A stretch of 64,000 bases of DNA from Diadema setosum (lineage: Eukaryota > Echinodermata > Echinoidea > Diadematoida > Diadematidae): positions 20,348,844 to 20,412,843 of the forward strand of contig CM067075.1 in assembly GCA_033980235.1 (NCBI GenBank), written 5' to 3'. Positions 1 to 13,841 of this stretch are shown in pieces (position 1 is the first letter of the stretch; every line of letters begins with the position of its first letter). The notes beneath the pieces are model-generated. The model had not been told where the DNA came from, searched no databases, and saw nothing but the letters and a program-made list of their open reading frames with translations. A program made the translations under genes and the position numbers.

Positions 1-2369
1 ACTTTTTTTTTGGCAGCGCATACTCTATATACAAAAAAATACACACACACACACACACACACACTCACACAAACACACATTCACTATATATATATACTGT
101 ATATTATATACACACATCTGTCTGTAAAATACAACTCATAATTACGTATGAGCCCATCTACAGTGTCTGCCATGTATCAGGTATCATGCACTCATGGTAT
201 CATGAATCGAGGAAGTACAGTGCGATTATTCTCGCATAGCTGAAGGAAATATAGGATGACAAACGTAAACAGAAAACCGGTAATTTGCCTGGCAGTGAAA
301 ACAGGAACGACGAGAAATGCGATTTCCTAGCGATATATAGCTTGATGGTGAATACCTAATAACAAGTTAACAAGTGTAGCTTTACGCTGATGCTACATAA
401 ACCAGTAACGACTGAAAGTGCCTTGTTTCCCAATTTGAATTAATTCGTCTATTCTCACAATTGATACGTTTTGACGCCACAAATTTAAAATTCCTGTGAA
501 ATAACTCACTGGGCTCTTGCAATTTTTCTTTTTGTTTTGTTTTTTGTTTAGCACTCTTTCTCATTTGTTGCTTACCACATTTTATTGTTTTGAATCAAAA
601 CGCTGTTTGAATTGAAAGTTTTACACTTTTGACCCTACGTAATTATCCCGCTTATTCCAATAGCTATTGTGCCTCGCTCCTTTATCAAACGCAAGAATCA
701 CATTGACTACCTCTATCAGGTCTATCTATCAGGAGGTAATTATATTTTTTCAGTCTATAGATCATACAGAATTCATATTGAATACATTTCATATTTTACT
801 TACAAATGTAAAACTCCGTTAGAAATTGAATTTCTTTCAGAAAACTAATTAAACTCTTTTATTTCGAAGCGTTGTTTTCCAGTATTTCCATCAAGAAAAC
901 ATGCGTGATTAAATGCTTGACTAAATATAATTTTCGGTGAACACCTTCAAATAACTTCGATGAGAACCGTTTTGTCGATATGACCGAACATACGTCAACA
1001 CAGGAAATATATCTCAGTGATTATGTCACATCATTGCAAAATTACTTTAAACTGCACATGGCTCTCTGATCTATGCAAAATTGAAGTTAGGAGAACAAAC
1101 ATCGGATATCGATCTACTCAAGCTTCAGCAGTAAGTAAATGTGAACAAAGGAATTTAATTTTTTTTTTATTTGGTCAAAATATTTGAAATTGTTTCTTTT
1201 TTCTTCTACAGAGTACATTACTCACATTTTATATCAGGATATTTGATCATACACAAAGTTTGAAGGGGAATTCCAGACGAGTTTCTTAATTTCACATTAT
1301 GTAGCACAAAAAAAAATTGTCAGCACATAATTACATAGATTTATGATATTTATTGAGGTCCTTGAGCAGAGAAACCAACACTCTGACAAATCTTATACAT
1401 TACTGAACAGTGTTGATGACATAGGAGGCACACATATTTCCGAAATGTAGCAGCGTAATTCCATTACAATACCACTTGCTTTACAAGTTCACCTGTGTGA
1501 AATCTATGCATGCTTACTTCTTTTGTTCTGCTTCCTTGGGCCCCAATTCATGCATTCTTATGGTGAGGCTGTCTTGTCATCATCCTTGTTCATAGCAATT
1601 GGTTATGAATTTTGAAAACATTCTTATTCCTCACTCCAGTCATTTTGAAACTCTGTACTCAGTATAATATGACTAATTTATTTATTTGTTTATAGTCGTT
1701 CAAATGCGAAAGTTTGAAAATCATCCGGAGGTATCTTTTAATGTGAAATTTAAATTTGAAACGCTTTAGTAAATTGTAAGATAAAGAGGCATCAAATGGT
1801 AATTCAACTGAAGTAAAACAAAGGACTCAAGTGCAGGGAGGAAACCATGTGAGATTAAATAGCGATATACTAGATGACTCGTCACATTGCGCGGATGAAT
1901 CTTGATAATGTCATCATGTGAGTCATCTCTTTTCAATGCACCTACCTACCCGTGACTCAATAAAACAAGGAAGTTTGATTGCCCTCTGATGGCAAACTAG
2001 GATTGAAACTAGCGTTTGACTTGAACGGTACAGACAAGTATCTCTGTAAAGCTTTAATGCATTTCCCACTTCTCATCTTCTCACAGTGACTCTTGTGAGT
2101 AGGAAAATATTCAGAAGACCGCGAATGTTGACTTTCATTTTCTTCTGACGACTTCGAACAACTATTTTTTTCTTATTCTGGATATTCATTATTCTTTACC
2201 AAAAGAGTAAATCGAATGCAGTGAAATTTTCTTTGTTGAACATTTTCTGCTTTGCTTATTATTACTCTTGAATTTACCGATTTTTATATGCTGTGTTTTT
2301 TTGTTTAATGCGTTGAATGAAGACATGATGTGCTCATGGGTCTATCAAATTCTTTTCATCTTCATTCAG
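1..2369. other. Upstream region of copy 1
   Basis: No gene is seen. It opens with a CA microsatellite (about 43-64). From about 160 onward it aligns by eye with the upstream regions of copy 2 (19540 onward) and copy 3 (51210 onward), for example around the shared AACAGAAA-CCGGTA block at 265, 19630 and 51295. This marks the left side of the repeat unit. The promoter and any 5'UTR exon of copy 1 should lie here, but no TATA box or initiator can be assigned. Confidence 0.6.
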
Positions 2370-2464
2370 CAGGATTCTCACGTTATCAAGAAATCTCATC
2401 AAAATGATTGACTACCGAGCGTTGGTTCAGGTCGGGATTCTTCTCATAAATATTCATCATGGTG
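2370..2464 (+). CDS. Copy 1 exon E1: start codon and putative signal peptide
   Basis: A TTCATTCAG acceptor ends at 2369 (a CAGCAG tandem acceptor is possible), so a non-coding exon probably lies upstream. ATG at 2404 opens MIDYRALVQVGILLINIHHG, with a hydrophobic core LVQVGILLINI, then a GTAAGG donor at 2465. The exon ends in phase 1, which fits both E2 and the SRCR exon E3. Leader and donor are conserved in all three units. The hydrophobic stretch is short, so this is a weak signal peptide by eye; compare the stronger alternative at 56933 in copy 3. Confidence 0.65.
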
Positions 2465-5400
2465 GTAAGGAGCACGGCAGTTTCAGACTGCTATTTTACA
2501 TTACTACATCATTTATTTTCCGTAGATTGGAAGGATCATTATTGATAGATATAACGCAAGAAACAGTAATGTCATGAATGTGATAAGTGGGAAATTGTGA
2601 AGATAAGGGAAAATCGTTGGCTTTGTTGGTTGTGATATAAGCTTTTTTATCATTAATCTCAGAATCTTAGAGGGTATATAGATAACTACTCCCTTGTCCT
2701 TCTCAATTGCTCAATTCTAGCCATTTCCTACTTAGTTGTTGTGTGTAATGTATGGGAAACGAGACAGTGGTTACATGTATTAGATTTACGTCTATAATTA
2801 TTTATTCATGTTTCGGCATCAACCTCCCAATTTTCTGGTATTGTTCTTTCAGCTGCCATGACAATGAACCTCGAGGTAGCCTCTCCTCTCCGGGCTGGCC
2901 GTGAAGTCACGGCAGTATGCTCCGGAAATGACGTCTACGGCTCGGCTGTTCTAAGCTGGTATTTGAATGGCGTCCAAATCACAGACGGCTTCACCACCAC
3001 CAGCGAAGTCAGCCGAACCGATGATATAGAAGGGACGATGACTTAAGAATTAATGAAATTTCAATATAATATCTCCGGGAATTCAAAACAATCACCTGAA
3101 ATAAACTAAATAGTTAATTCATTGCATGAGAAAAGTCGAAATAGAATGAAAAAGAAGACTTTCATGTGTCAATTTTGTTGTCATTTTCTGCCTTCCGGTA
3201 AGTGGGCGCGATCAAGTTTTGGCCTCATGCCCAACTGAATTCATTTGACTTTTTCAGCTAACTTATGGCATGCTATATTTTCATAAAAATGAACGCATAA
3301 TAATCATGATGAGTATAACAACCTTTTGAATTTTAGTCTTATGAAAGTATTGAAAATATTGGTTTATATTGTTCTAAAGGCATGTCAGTCGATCCAGATG
3401 TCATAAGGGACACTTTCAATAGGCAAAGCCTGCCAATATAACAGTACTGAATGTCACCTACAATAAAGGAGAAAAAATTTTCTACTTCTCATCATATATA
3501 TTTTATGCTGTTGTACACACAGGTACTCAGTAATCTATACGTATGAATTGGGTTTTATATGAGATTCATGCTCCTGTGCGTGTTTCTGGGTGTGTGCATT
3601 TATTTATATGTGCGTGCTCATCACTTCGTAATTTCTTGACATGGCACTTGCTAAATATGTAATAACAAAAATGTCATAAGAATTATTCTTCTTATAATAT
3701 TACACTCATGTGAAGTGAATATGAGCCAAAAACATATCTATGAATGTTGCTGTCGGTCAACATAACGATATCATATCTGTGACAAAAATAGAGGGCGCTT
3801 CAAAATTTGATCCCGAAACCTCAGACGGAAGTCACCTTTCACACAGTGCTACACCGAGACTGAAATTTCACCATCTGTGGAGTAAATGTTCCTTTCGTTA
3901 AGCATGATATGACTCAGAATAGAAAGATGAATAGTTTGTGTACACGTGCAGAGATTTTGATAACATAAGTGTGACGGATTTCCGAGATAATCAGTGTAAG
4001 ATTTGTCATGCAAGCATCAGAGTCGACTAGAGTAAAAGGGCAGAAAACCTCGAGCTTTCAACGGGCATCTTAAGGACTGTGTGCCTAGATAGGACACGGA
4101 AATGTTAAATACCCTCAATCATTTAACTTTTCTATTAAGAAATGACTGAGAACAATTCATTAAACCTTATTGTGCCAACACAACAATGGTAGTTTTCGCG
4201 GATACGAAGAATCAGCTCTTAAACTATGCTGAAATGAACAGACGCTTTCGTCTTCTTTGAGAAACAGATATCAATAGAGATTTTGTCATGCCAAAAAACC
4301 AGGCAATAAATTACCGATGACAATGTCACAATGAACTTGGTTTGGCAAGTCGGAAGGTTTCATATGTCACAGATTTGGTAAAATAAACAACCTTGAACGT
4401 CGCTGAAGTTTTACCGACATGTGCAATGTGTCTTGAAAGGAATTATTCATTCTTTTTACCAGATTAGTCAGGTAGAATTGACTTTCTGTTCACGTCTACT
4501 CCGCATTGATCTCTTCACACATAGTGTGCGCAACCCAATGAGCAAATTGATCGGATATGACCTTTCACCGGCAATCAAGTCAGAAAACCAAAACCAGCAG
4601 ATTTTACGACGCTAAGAACACTATTATCGTTGGGTTAACTCGGCAACCTTTCCACAAAGAATCCCTGAACAGACCAGCACACCGTTTATCGCCTAGTTCA
4701 ACTTGGTAAGCATGATAAATGTGATTATTTGAAAGCATGGTGGCACATACTTCTAAGAGACGCATTAGATAGACGTGGAGGCTTTCATAACGGACCCTCT
4801 ATACTGTGAGTAGACTGACCGCAACAAATAGTAACATGAAATTGAAATACAAAATAGCCAATGAATGGTATGCCGTGAAGGTATATGACTATACAAACCT
4901 ATAAAGTACCTTAAAGACAGGCCGAAGTGTGCACAAAATGGAAATCACTTAAGCAGAAAGGCACAAAATTTCTGCCCTATGGCTGTAAGGGTTATAATTG
5001 GGAATCTTGTACATGGTGCAAACGTGTAGTTTCGAGGTCCAAAAAGATCTCTGCACAGGCGAAAATAAGTAGATAGGCAAGAAATAACATGATGTACTTA
5101 TCGAGGAGCATATATTTGTATTATGCAATCTCCTTAGAAGACAACAGAGTTTTGATTGGTTGAAATATGTTTGGTGACAAAGATATTTACAACATGGAGG
5201 ACGCAAAGGCAAAAGCAAAGGACTTTGGAAACGGATGTGAACTTTTGCCGACTGTGATGTAAATCGCAAAGAGTAGGCTTTTAACACCAGTTAAGGTAAA
5301 TATTTCATAAAGCTACAGAGAAGGCATCATGTTTGATCCCTTATCAATCTTACCCTGGCTGAAATAACTTCTACAGGTGTGTAGTTTTGAGTTAATGACT

Positions 5401-8400
5401 CATTGTTTATATCCAGAGGCAGTAAGTGCTGTAAGACGAATGAACTGAATGGCGTAGCGTCTACTCTACGTGTGGAGTAGAAGGTCCGCATTACAATTAC
5501 TTCCTAGAAATTAGAAAGTGTGCAGTATGTCGATGCTGAGAAATGATACGGAACGTAAGGATGACAGCAACTTTTGGTCGACACAAAAAATATTATTCAG
5601 ATGATCGTCACATCAAAATCGTCTGTGAGGGTGTATTTTCTTCCCTTTCAAACGAGAGGATGGATTTTTAAATTGATCCGATTCATCACGTTAATCTCGT
5701 AAGATTTGCTAAAGGGGAGAAGAATGCTGAAAATAGTGATTACTGGTTCGAATAAAAGCATGAAGACATGATTTCGGACCACTGACTAACTTCACCAGGA
5801 GGTGTTGAATCATAGTCAGACGGAAGTGATAAAGAACGTGTTTGACTGTTTTATTTATTGTTCTACTATTGTTTCAATGTTGATGCATTATGCAATTTTC
5901 CCACATTCATGTTATTTCAATATAGTATTGAGGAAGAGTTCGTCCCAGCTTTTGTTTCACGCACTGATTAGATACATCTCTAATGTATAGTATGATGAAA
6001 ATCAATATGACAGATAAGTGATAGGGAGTATAGCAACTCTGGCTGATAGAGGCAGACCGAGCCAAGGAGTACAGTGGACACACTATATTACTGCGGCAGC
6101 GGCACTTGCGGGAGTGCATGTCCCGGATTTTCTGGTGAGTACATGCAGCTTGATAAGTTGAAAATGTTCCAAAATATACACAGACACACACGAGAACTCG
6201 CATACGCACATAATGACGACAAGAACAATGTATCATAGAGTTAAAGAAGACACCAATTTAGAACTCTCAAAACAGTTGATTGTTTGTATATAATCATTTT
6301 TTTTTTTTTTTGGGGGGGGGGGTCTTCCACGGTATTGTCAAATTGAACCGACGGTAACAACGTTCCCATAAAGCGAACCATATCTTAATTAAAGAACGGT
6401 ACAACGTAGAAAGTGCAAATGAATATAGGCTAAGTACATGTATTACACTTTAGCGTGTTTGTAGCTTCATTGGGTCAGTGGTGACGCTCATTCCTCCGAA
6501 AACTAGTCACATCAATACGAGTATGGAAATGAGAAGCGTTTTTTTGTATATTTTGTTTTGTTTTGTTTTGTTTTGATTTGATTTTTTTGTCTACTCCCTA
6601 ACCGCCACTCAAGAAAACGCCTTTCCCCGCCAACAAAGGACCACTATAACACTCTAACTATAGGCCCATCCACTGTATGGTTGTAAAGTAGGCAAGGAAT
6701 TGATCAGATCTGTATTCTATTTAGTAACATTTATTTTATTGTGTGTTTTTTTAATCGGTTCCTCCAGTCATAGTATGGTCTAAAAATATCTATATTTCAT
6801 AATTCCCCTAATCTGATTTATCACGGGACCTGTAGCTGTACAAGCTTGCTTTTACGCAGGCCCTATCATATTTCTCACATTATGAGCAAAGCTCACCTCC
6901 TATACATACAGACTTTGTGTTTATGCCAAGACATCCCGATGAAGTTTCATCTAATTTATGTTTTGTGTTATTTTCGTATTGTATAGAAATATTTTTTGTG
7001 CTATTTGTGAGAAATATGAAAATAAATTGATAATAAATTAAAGGAATAGGAGGCTTTGATGAAAAACTTTGAAAATCGGTTTTATATTTTGTTATCACTT
7101 TTGACTACGTTGTCAAAATACAAGGCTTAAGAAAACAAAATTAATTCTATTTGTTCAAAATACTGACACTTAATAAACTTCTTGCAAAATTTCTCGTGTA
7201 TTGACGCCTTCATATTATCCAGGAAAAACTTGTCAAAATTACTTTACTCGTATATGATCTGGGCCCTGTTGCATAAAACCCTTACCGCTGGACTTACCGC
7301 TCCTTTCTAGCGGTAAGTCTTCAAATTAGCGGTAAATTTTATAATCCTTGATGCTGATTGGCTGCGACGCCTAATTTTGACGGTATGCAAGTTACCATTG
7401 AAATTCAATGGTAAGTTTTATGCAACGGGCCACTGATAACAGCTTGTGTAATATGTATGAATATGATATTCGAAGAAATCCAAAAGTGATTAGCAAACAT
7501 TGTCGGTGTGTGTTTGAGAGTTTTTTTTTTTTTTTTTGTGGTTTTGAGTGTTGTGTACATTATTATAGTATTTATTTATGAATGTGGTTTTATTTTAGTG
7601 AGACTGGTTGGTGGATCGGAGGAAAGGGAGGGGAGAGTTGAGATATCGTGTAACGGGCAGTGGGGCACGGTGTGTGACGATAGCTGGGATATCAACGACG
7701 CGCACGCCGTTTGTAGAGAGCTTGGCTACTCATCCGCCTCAGCTCATTACGGGGGGGCCCATTTTGGGCCGGGATCTGGACCCATCTGGCTTGACGATGT
7801 CGGTTGTGCTGGAACTGAAAACTCCCTGATTACTTGCCCTCGTTATGCCTGGGGATGTCATAACTGTGGTCACGGTGAAGACGCCGGAGTGAGGTGTGAG
7901 GGAGACCGTAAGTTTGTTCCGTTAATTCACGCATTTTATGACTGCATGCAAAGCGAAGTAGAGAGTGATATACCTGAAATTACGGGCGGTAATAATAAGT
8001 GATTTATTTTGAATAATCACTTTGGCAACCGTGATAGTGTTTGATTTATTGAAAGTGACCGACTGTAATGACTCTATCTGCAACTATTTAAAGCCAAATA
8101 GCTTGTTATTAAAAGTAAAGATACAAAAATGCAGAAGTATTTCATAATTTTGGAAATTAGATCATCTGATTTCTCATATTTAAATAGAGGTATAGATTTT
8201 TTATTTGAACAAGAAGAGCTTTCATTTCACACAATAATACAAAGGAGTATTCAAAGAGTAACATTTTGAAAACTGCATGACGTTGTAACATGAAAAAAAG
8301 AAGAGAGAAAATAATACACTGAACAGGATATGCGAGATCCAAAGCATGTTTTTTTTTTTTTATATAATAATTCCATGACTCATTAGCGCAAAGTCTCAAG

Positions 8401-11400
8401 GTCTTCGTTAGTATTCGTTGTTCAATTTTCTGATATGTATTGTGGGCCCTACAAGGTTATCTTAAGATGAAATTCAAACTCCTTTCTTTTCGTTGGTGTT
8501 TTATACTTTCTCCCGTTTCTCATGTAAAGGAAGCGATAATGAGGTTGCTACTTATGCAAACGAGTCTGTTGGCGCTGGTCTCGCCTACGGTTTCAATCAT
8601 TACACATATTACAACGTTCGTAGCGAGCTGACTTTAACTCCAACTGCAGCTGACAATGGGGGCGTCCTTCAGTGTCATCTTATTGGCAGCGAAAGGTCCC
8701 GAACCTTGCAAGTGCAGCGTAAGTACACTTTTGTTGAGTATGTACTCCAGTAGGACCTGTGTGCGAGTCATAATGACGTCATGATTTTCTATGTCCATAT
8801 AATCACCATCCTCTCCACTTCGAGACTTTTATGTGAGCATGTGCTCAGTAAAGCTGGTTGGTAGACATACTGATGTGATGTGATGTGATGACGTCATAAT
8901 CACATAAGATCCCTGAAGTTATGTAACTTGATCCGGAATATCTACGATAACTAGGCATACAAAAGCAAAAACCCATTGTTAATTGGGGTAAAAATTAAAT
9001 TCTTGCCATTGTAGAAGGCCTAGCAGGACACTATTGATTCTTGAATCCATTTTCAAATCCCACGATAAGCACTTTTTACAAAGCCGAAAATCATCTACGC
9101 TGGTGCTTTCCGAGGCATAGAAGTTGAAACTCGAAACATTACATTCGCAGCGTATGTGAATATAGGTTTTCTCTGCCAATTCTGTAAGATACTCTTCCAC
9201 TTACGTTTGATGTGCATTCACATTGGTATGTTTAAAGGGGTGCACGTCACGAGACCGACAACCACGAGGCATACAGCCCATGAGTATGACGACCCACCAG
9301 TCATACAGCCAATGAGTTCGACACTAAGCAAACAAGGCCCACGAGACCAATACATTAAGCCCTGTGTTGTATCTGTCGAACTCGTGGGTTGTTTTTACCT
9401 AGTGTCAAACTCGTGGGCTGTCTGACTCGTAGACTGTTTGACTTGTAATGAAACTTTATCAAATGTCGAATTCGTGAGCTATATGACTCGTGGATGTCGG
9501 TCTCGTGGGATGACCCCGCTTTAAGCAAACAATTACGATACGAATTACGATTACATGGTTTAGTGCTTTCAAATTTGTTTTTAGACACCAAAATTCATTG
9601 TTTCAAGGTTCAAATTCAGATGTCAGCATTTAATTTCGTGTATGGGCATGAATTTCAAAAACAATATGCAATGCCATTCAATAATGAGTGCAATGTGCAG
9701 AGCACTTTCAATTTCGTTTTAAGCTTAGCATTAAATTTCGCAATGCATATTACATTAGCGAGAGTGATTTTGTCCATTTAATCATTGAATGTAACTTTTG
9801 CTTTACATTTTTAACTTTTGATATTTTAATTCCTCGTCATCATGATCATGACTTATTTTTTTAATCTGAACAAATTTCTGTAAGTTGCCTATAAACGTTC
9901 GTCACGTGACAGACGCTCCAGCAGACGATATCATCTGGATCAAGATCGCTGGCAACGAGGACGGACAAGAGACAGATGACCTTAACATCACGTGTCACGT
10001 CAACCCACGTGACCAGCCATTCCCACAAATGGGAACATACGAGATTGCAATTGATGATGTCATCCAGTCATCTTCAAGCTCCCCGTCCGTGACACTTGAA
10101 TCCATTCCGAGTGAATGCGTTGAAATCTCCTGCAGCGGCATCAACGACATCGGTAGGACGACCACTACAGAGACGTACTGTCCAAGAGGCGATGGTAAGA
10201 CGATACTAAGTAATTTGTTAAGTTTAGCCCTTTAAATGTCCCAGGGACTTTGAAGACTGTGTACACCGCTATGGCGTTTTCTGTGTCAATTGACACTCTT
10301 AAAGCGCATAAGGGGTTAAAACTTTCCATGCTGTTTGATACCAAATCACATATTATGTGATCATTACAAGGAAAATTCAGTTTCACTTCAAATCTGCATT
10401 ACTATTTTTTCATCAAAATTATGATAAAAAGCACTTTTTATTAACAAACAAACTCATTTGAAGCTACATCCATCTTAACCGTCTACATACATGATTTTCA
10501 TATCTATACTAATATGAATTCTAGTATAAATTCAGTATCATCACTGATATAACGTGTATGACTGTTTTTTAAGAGTATTGCTACTATGACATTACTATTA
10601 AAGGGAATATCACTGATATTACAGGTATTACTCTTTTAACAAGAAAAGCTCTCATGACGAGCCTGATCGCAATATCTCTTTTCATCAACCTGTCAATATC
10701 CCCAGGAGGAGCCAGCGGCCACCCTCCAGCAGCTGACATTTTGTCTATCGAAACTCTGGAATTCCAGACCAAAGATCGCCTGATGAATCTGCTAATACTG
10801 TGCCGAGCAAACCTGACCGACCAGCCTTACCCGTACCTCTATTCTTACACGATTGGAGTTGATGGGACCGTCCTGTCTACAACTAGCTGGGCTTCGGCAG
10901 TCCACAGGCCACGACCAAACAGCTGTATTAACGTCACGTGTTCAGCGACTAACGGTGTTGGGATTACCTCTGCATGGGCAACACACTGTCCGAAAGGTAA
11001 ACCTTGAGAAACTCATTAGATTCTATATACTATGTCCCCTTCTTCACTTTTTCATTTCTTAATATTCTATCCGTAGGAAGGGACTTCCATCTTCATAGTA
11101 GAGGATATGAGACCACAGACGATAACAATTAACCTGTAGAATATTTTGTTCCAGATTTGATCTGTTCCTGCGAGATTTCTTATTGGCAATAGCGTAATAA
11201 TGATGGAATACAGTGCAATTTCGTTATAACGAAGTCCCCGGGACCGGCAGTTTTCTGTCGTTATATCGTAATTTCGTTATAACTGAACAAATACAAGAGT
11301 ATGATGAAAACAGTCACGCGTATTGTACGTTGTTTATTGGATACTCATCATACGTTCAAAAGCAAAGTTAAATGCCATGCTATCTCATTAATTTTGTTCA

Positions 11401-13792
11401 AATGTTACCTTTAAGAGAGAGCATAAAGTTGTTGTACTTTCATGCTTATTTTATTAACACATGCATGGAAAGTGGATATTTATGGGATGTGGTTACAGTT
11501 ATTCCAAAGGTTAGTTATTCCGAAGGCTCCTTCTTTCGAAGGCTCATTATTCTGAAGGTTCACTATTCCTAAGATTCCTTATTCCGAAGGTTCGTTAATC
11601 TAGCAATGAAAAACAGTTGGTTATTCCGAAGGTTCGTTTTTCCAACGATAAAATAAGGTTCGTTATTCCGAATTTTCCTTAATCTGAAGACGATATAAGT
11701 TTTATCATTCCAAAGGCATGCTAGTATACTCACCTTTTTTTTTCACTTTCGGATTAACGAACATTACTAATAACGAAGGTTGCTATTATACATTTTTGGA
11801 TTAACAAACCTTCGTAAATAACTATTCTTATTTCATTTTCTTATCAGCGAAACCTGGAAATAGCAAGCCTTCGCAATAACGCCGCACGGTGTCGTAATAA
11901 CGAATTCTATTTCATTGTCGCATTACGATCATCTAGGTGTACAGAGTTCGTGTGCTTCGGAATAACAAAACTTCGGAATTACGAACTTTATTTCATTTTG
12001 GATTGAAATATAACGCAAGTTTTCCTCGGTAACGTAGTGTGAAATAGAAAGCGAACGCAGAGTGATTTCTAAGCACACTAAAATGTGAAGCATTCTTTCA
12101 TGCAAAGACGCTCTGTAAATGTTTCTTGTGATATGTAATTTAGTAAGCGACCCGAATTTTGTTTTAACGAAACACATTTCATTTGATTTTTTTTTTTTGT
12201 GAACGGCGCTCGAAAATGACTTCGTTATGACGAAAATTTTGCTTTATGATATATAAGCGAATAATTTTGCACCATAGACTTTAATGATGATAATTTTTGG
12301 ATCTGAATTTTTACTTTGTTGTAAGGAAATTTCATTATAACCATGTTTGTTGTAACGGGAGTGCACTCTCCCAGTGGACCACTGACAACACAGGAGGGCT
12401 TTTCACGATTAAATCAGAGCAGACATTTCTTCGCTGAGTAATGTTATTTTTGTATTCGAAATCATTATCACTATACTGTTGCTACAGTTACATTTCTGTC
12501 TTTTCTTTTCTATTGAAGTTAATTATTGTTATATTCATATACCAACAGAATATATATTCCACCAAGCCTTGGTTTCACTGGAAAAAAAAAAAACAAACTC
12601 TTCCTTTACACGAGTATTTTTTTTTTCAGATTACATTTTTGTATTAATTTATTTCAAGTGAAGTCTTGACAAAGTCTTGTCTTTTCCCTGTTATGCTTTC
12701 ATGTGTATTTCCATGTTGTTGTTTTTGTATCTTTTTGTTGTCGTCAGACCCACCTGCGCTTAACATCATCTCTATCAAGTTCGAGGAAGACGAGGATGAC
12801 TGGAGGACAAATCTTAATATCTCGTGTCACGTAGATCCGAGCGATCAACCGTTTCCACCGATTAGTGTGTTTGAAATCGCTGCTGATGGAGACATTCTAT
12901 CAAGATCCAACAAATCTTCGACGATGATGGAAGATCGCCCCAACAGATGTATCGCGATATCGTGTACCGGTCTAAATCGATACGGAAAGACTGTTTCCAC
13001 GGAGAATTACTGCCCAGAAAGAGCAGGTAAATCTCATGTCCGTGGTGGAACAAGGACTATAAAAAAATGTCATGAATTTCTATGCAATTATTACTCAATA
13101 TCGGTTCTCTAAGTTTTATGTACTGCCAATTCCATATTCCAAATACATGCATCTCCATTAAAATTTTTTTCTTTGCCTGTAATCAAGAGTACATCAAGTA
13201 TCCTCATCTCTAAATTCTAATGTTAATTTTAATTCCCCTCCCCCCCCCCCTCCCCCCCCCCTCCCCCCCCCCCCCCCAAAAAAAAAGAGAGATGATAATA
13301 ATCAACTTCTATTGTACTCAGCTTTTTTATGCCATTAGCTGAAAGAAATTGAATCGTTGAAAATGAATTTTATAGAATTTCGTATTTCATTTCATTTCAT
13401 TGTTTTCATTTCCGACGAAAGTATACACTGCATGACATCTGCATAATAAAGTCAAGTACAATGTGACTAAGTGTACATTGTGTTATTATCTCTAACCCAG
13501 CAGCAAAATGACATGAAATGGTGGATGAACGCTTCGTTGTTTCGTCAATGAACCCACAAATGCATGGTCAATGCCCTTGTCACATCAATTCTTGGCAGTC
13601 TTCCCATTGCCCATCAAGACAAGCAGGTCACAAAGCTTCAAAGAATTCAGGATTCCGCTGCCCGCCTTGATACTCTCGTTAAGAAACGTGAACACATAAC
13701 CACATTCCTCAATATCGCATTCAGTTCTTTGATGATGCTCACGATGGCAGAGAATACAAATTACCTGGGAATATAAGACATAGAGGGCCTAC

Positions 13793-13841
<49 letters not shown>

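Larger units (their letters stand above)
3047..7260. other. Large intron region between E2 and E3, copy 1
   Basis: Non-coding apart from the candidate Cys-rich exon at 6056. Much of it aligns with 21823-24180 in unit 2 and 53540-57000 in unit 3, and unit 2 lacks the stretch equivalent to about 4080-4800. A poly-T/poly-G run lies at 6297-6322. At 6419-6480 lies a broken version of the signal-peptide exon that is intact in copy 3: it keeps the donor at 6481 but has an in-frame TAA four codons after the ATG. Confidence 0.5.

Noticed and set aside
4949..5287. A 112-codon minus-strand frame with relatives at 23149-23355 and 55455-55796
   Set aside because: The frames recur only because the introns are recent duplicates; the unit 2 version is broken and shifted, there is no recognisable domain, and the encoded peptides are irregular in composition.
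12862..13053. Minus-strand frames antisense to E7, E8 and other coding exons
   Set aside because: They are shadow frames of well-supported + strand exons.
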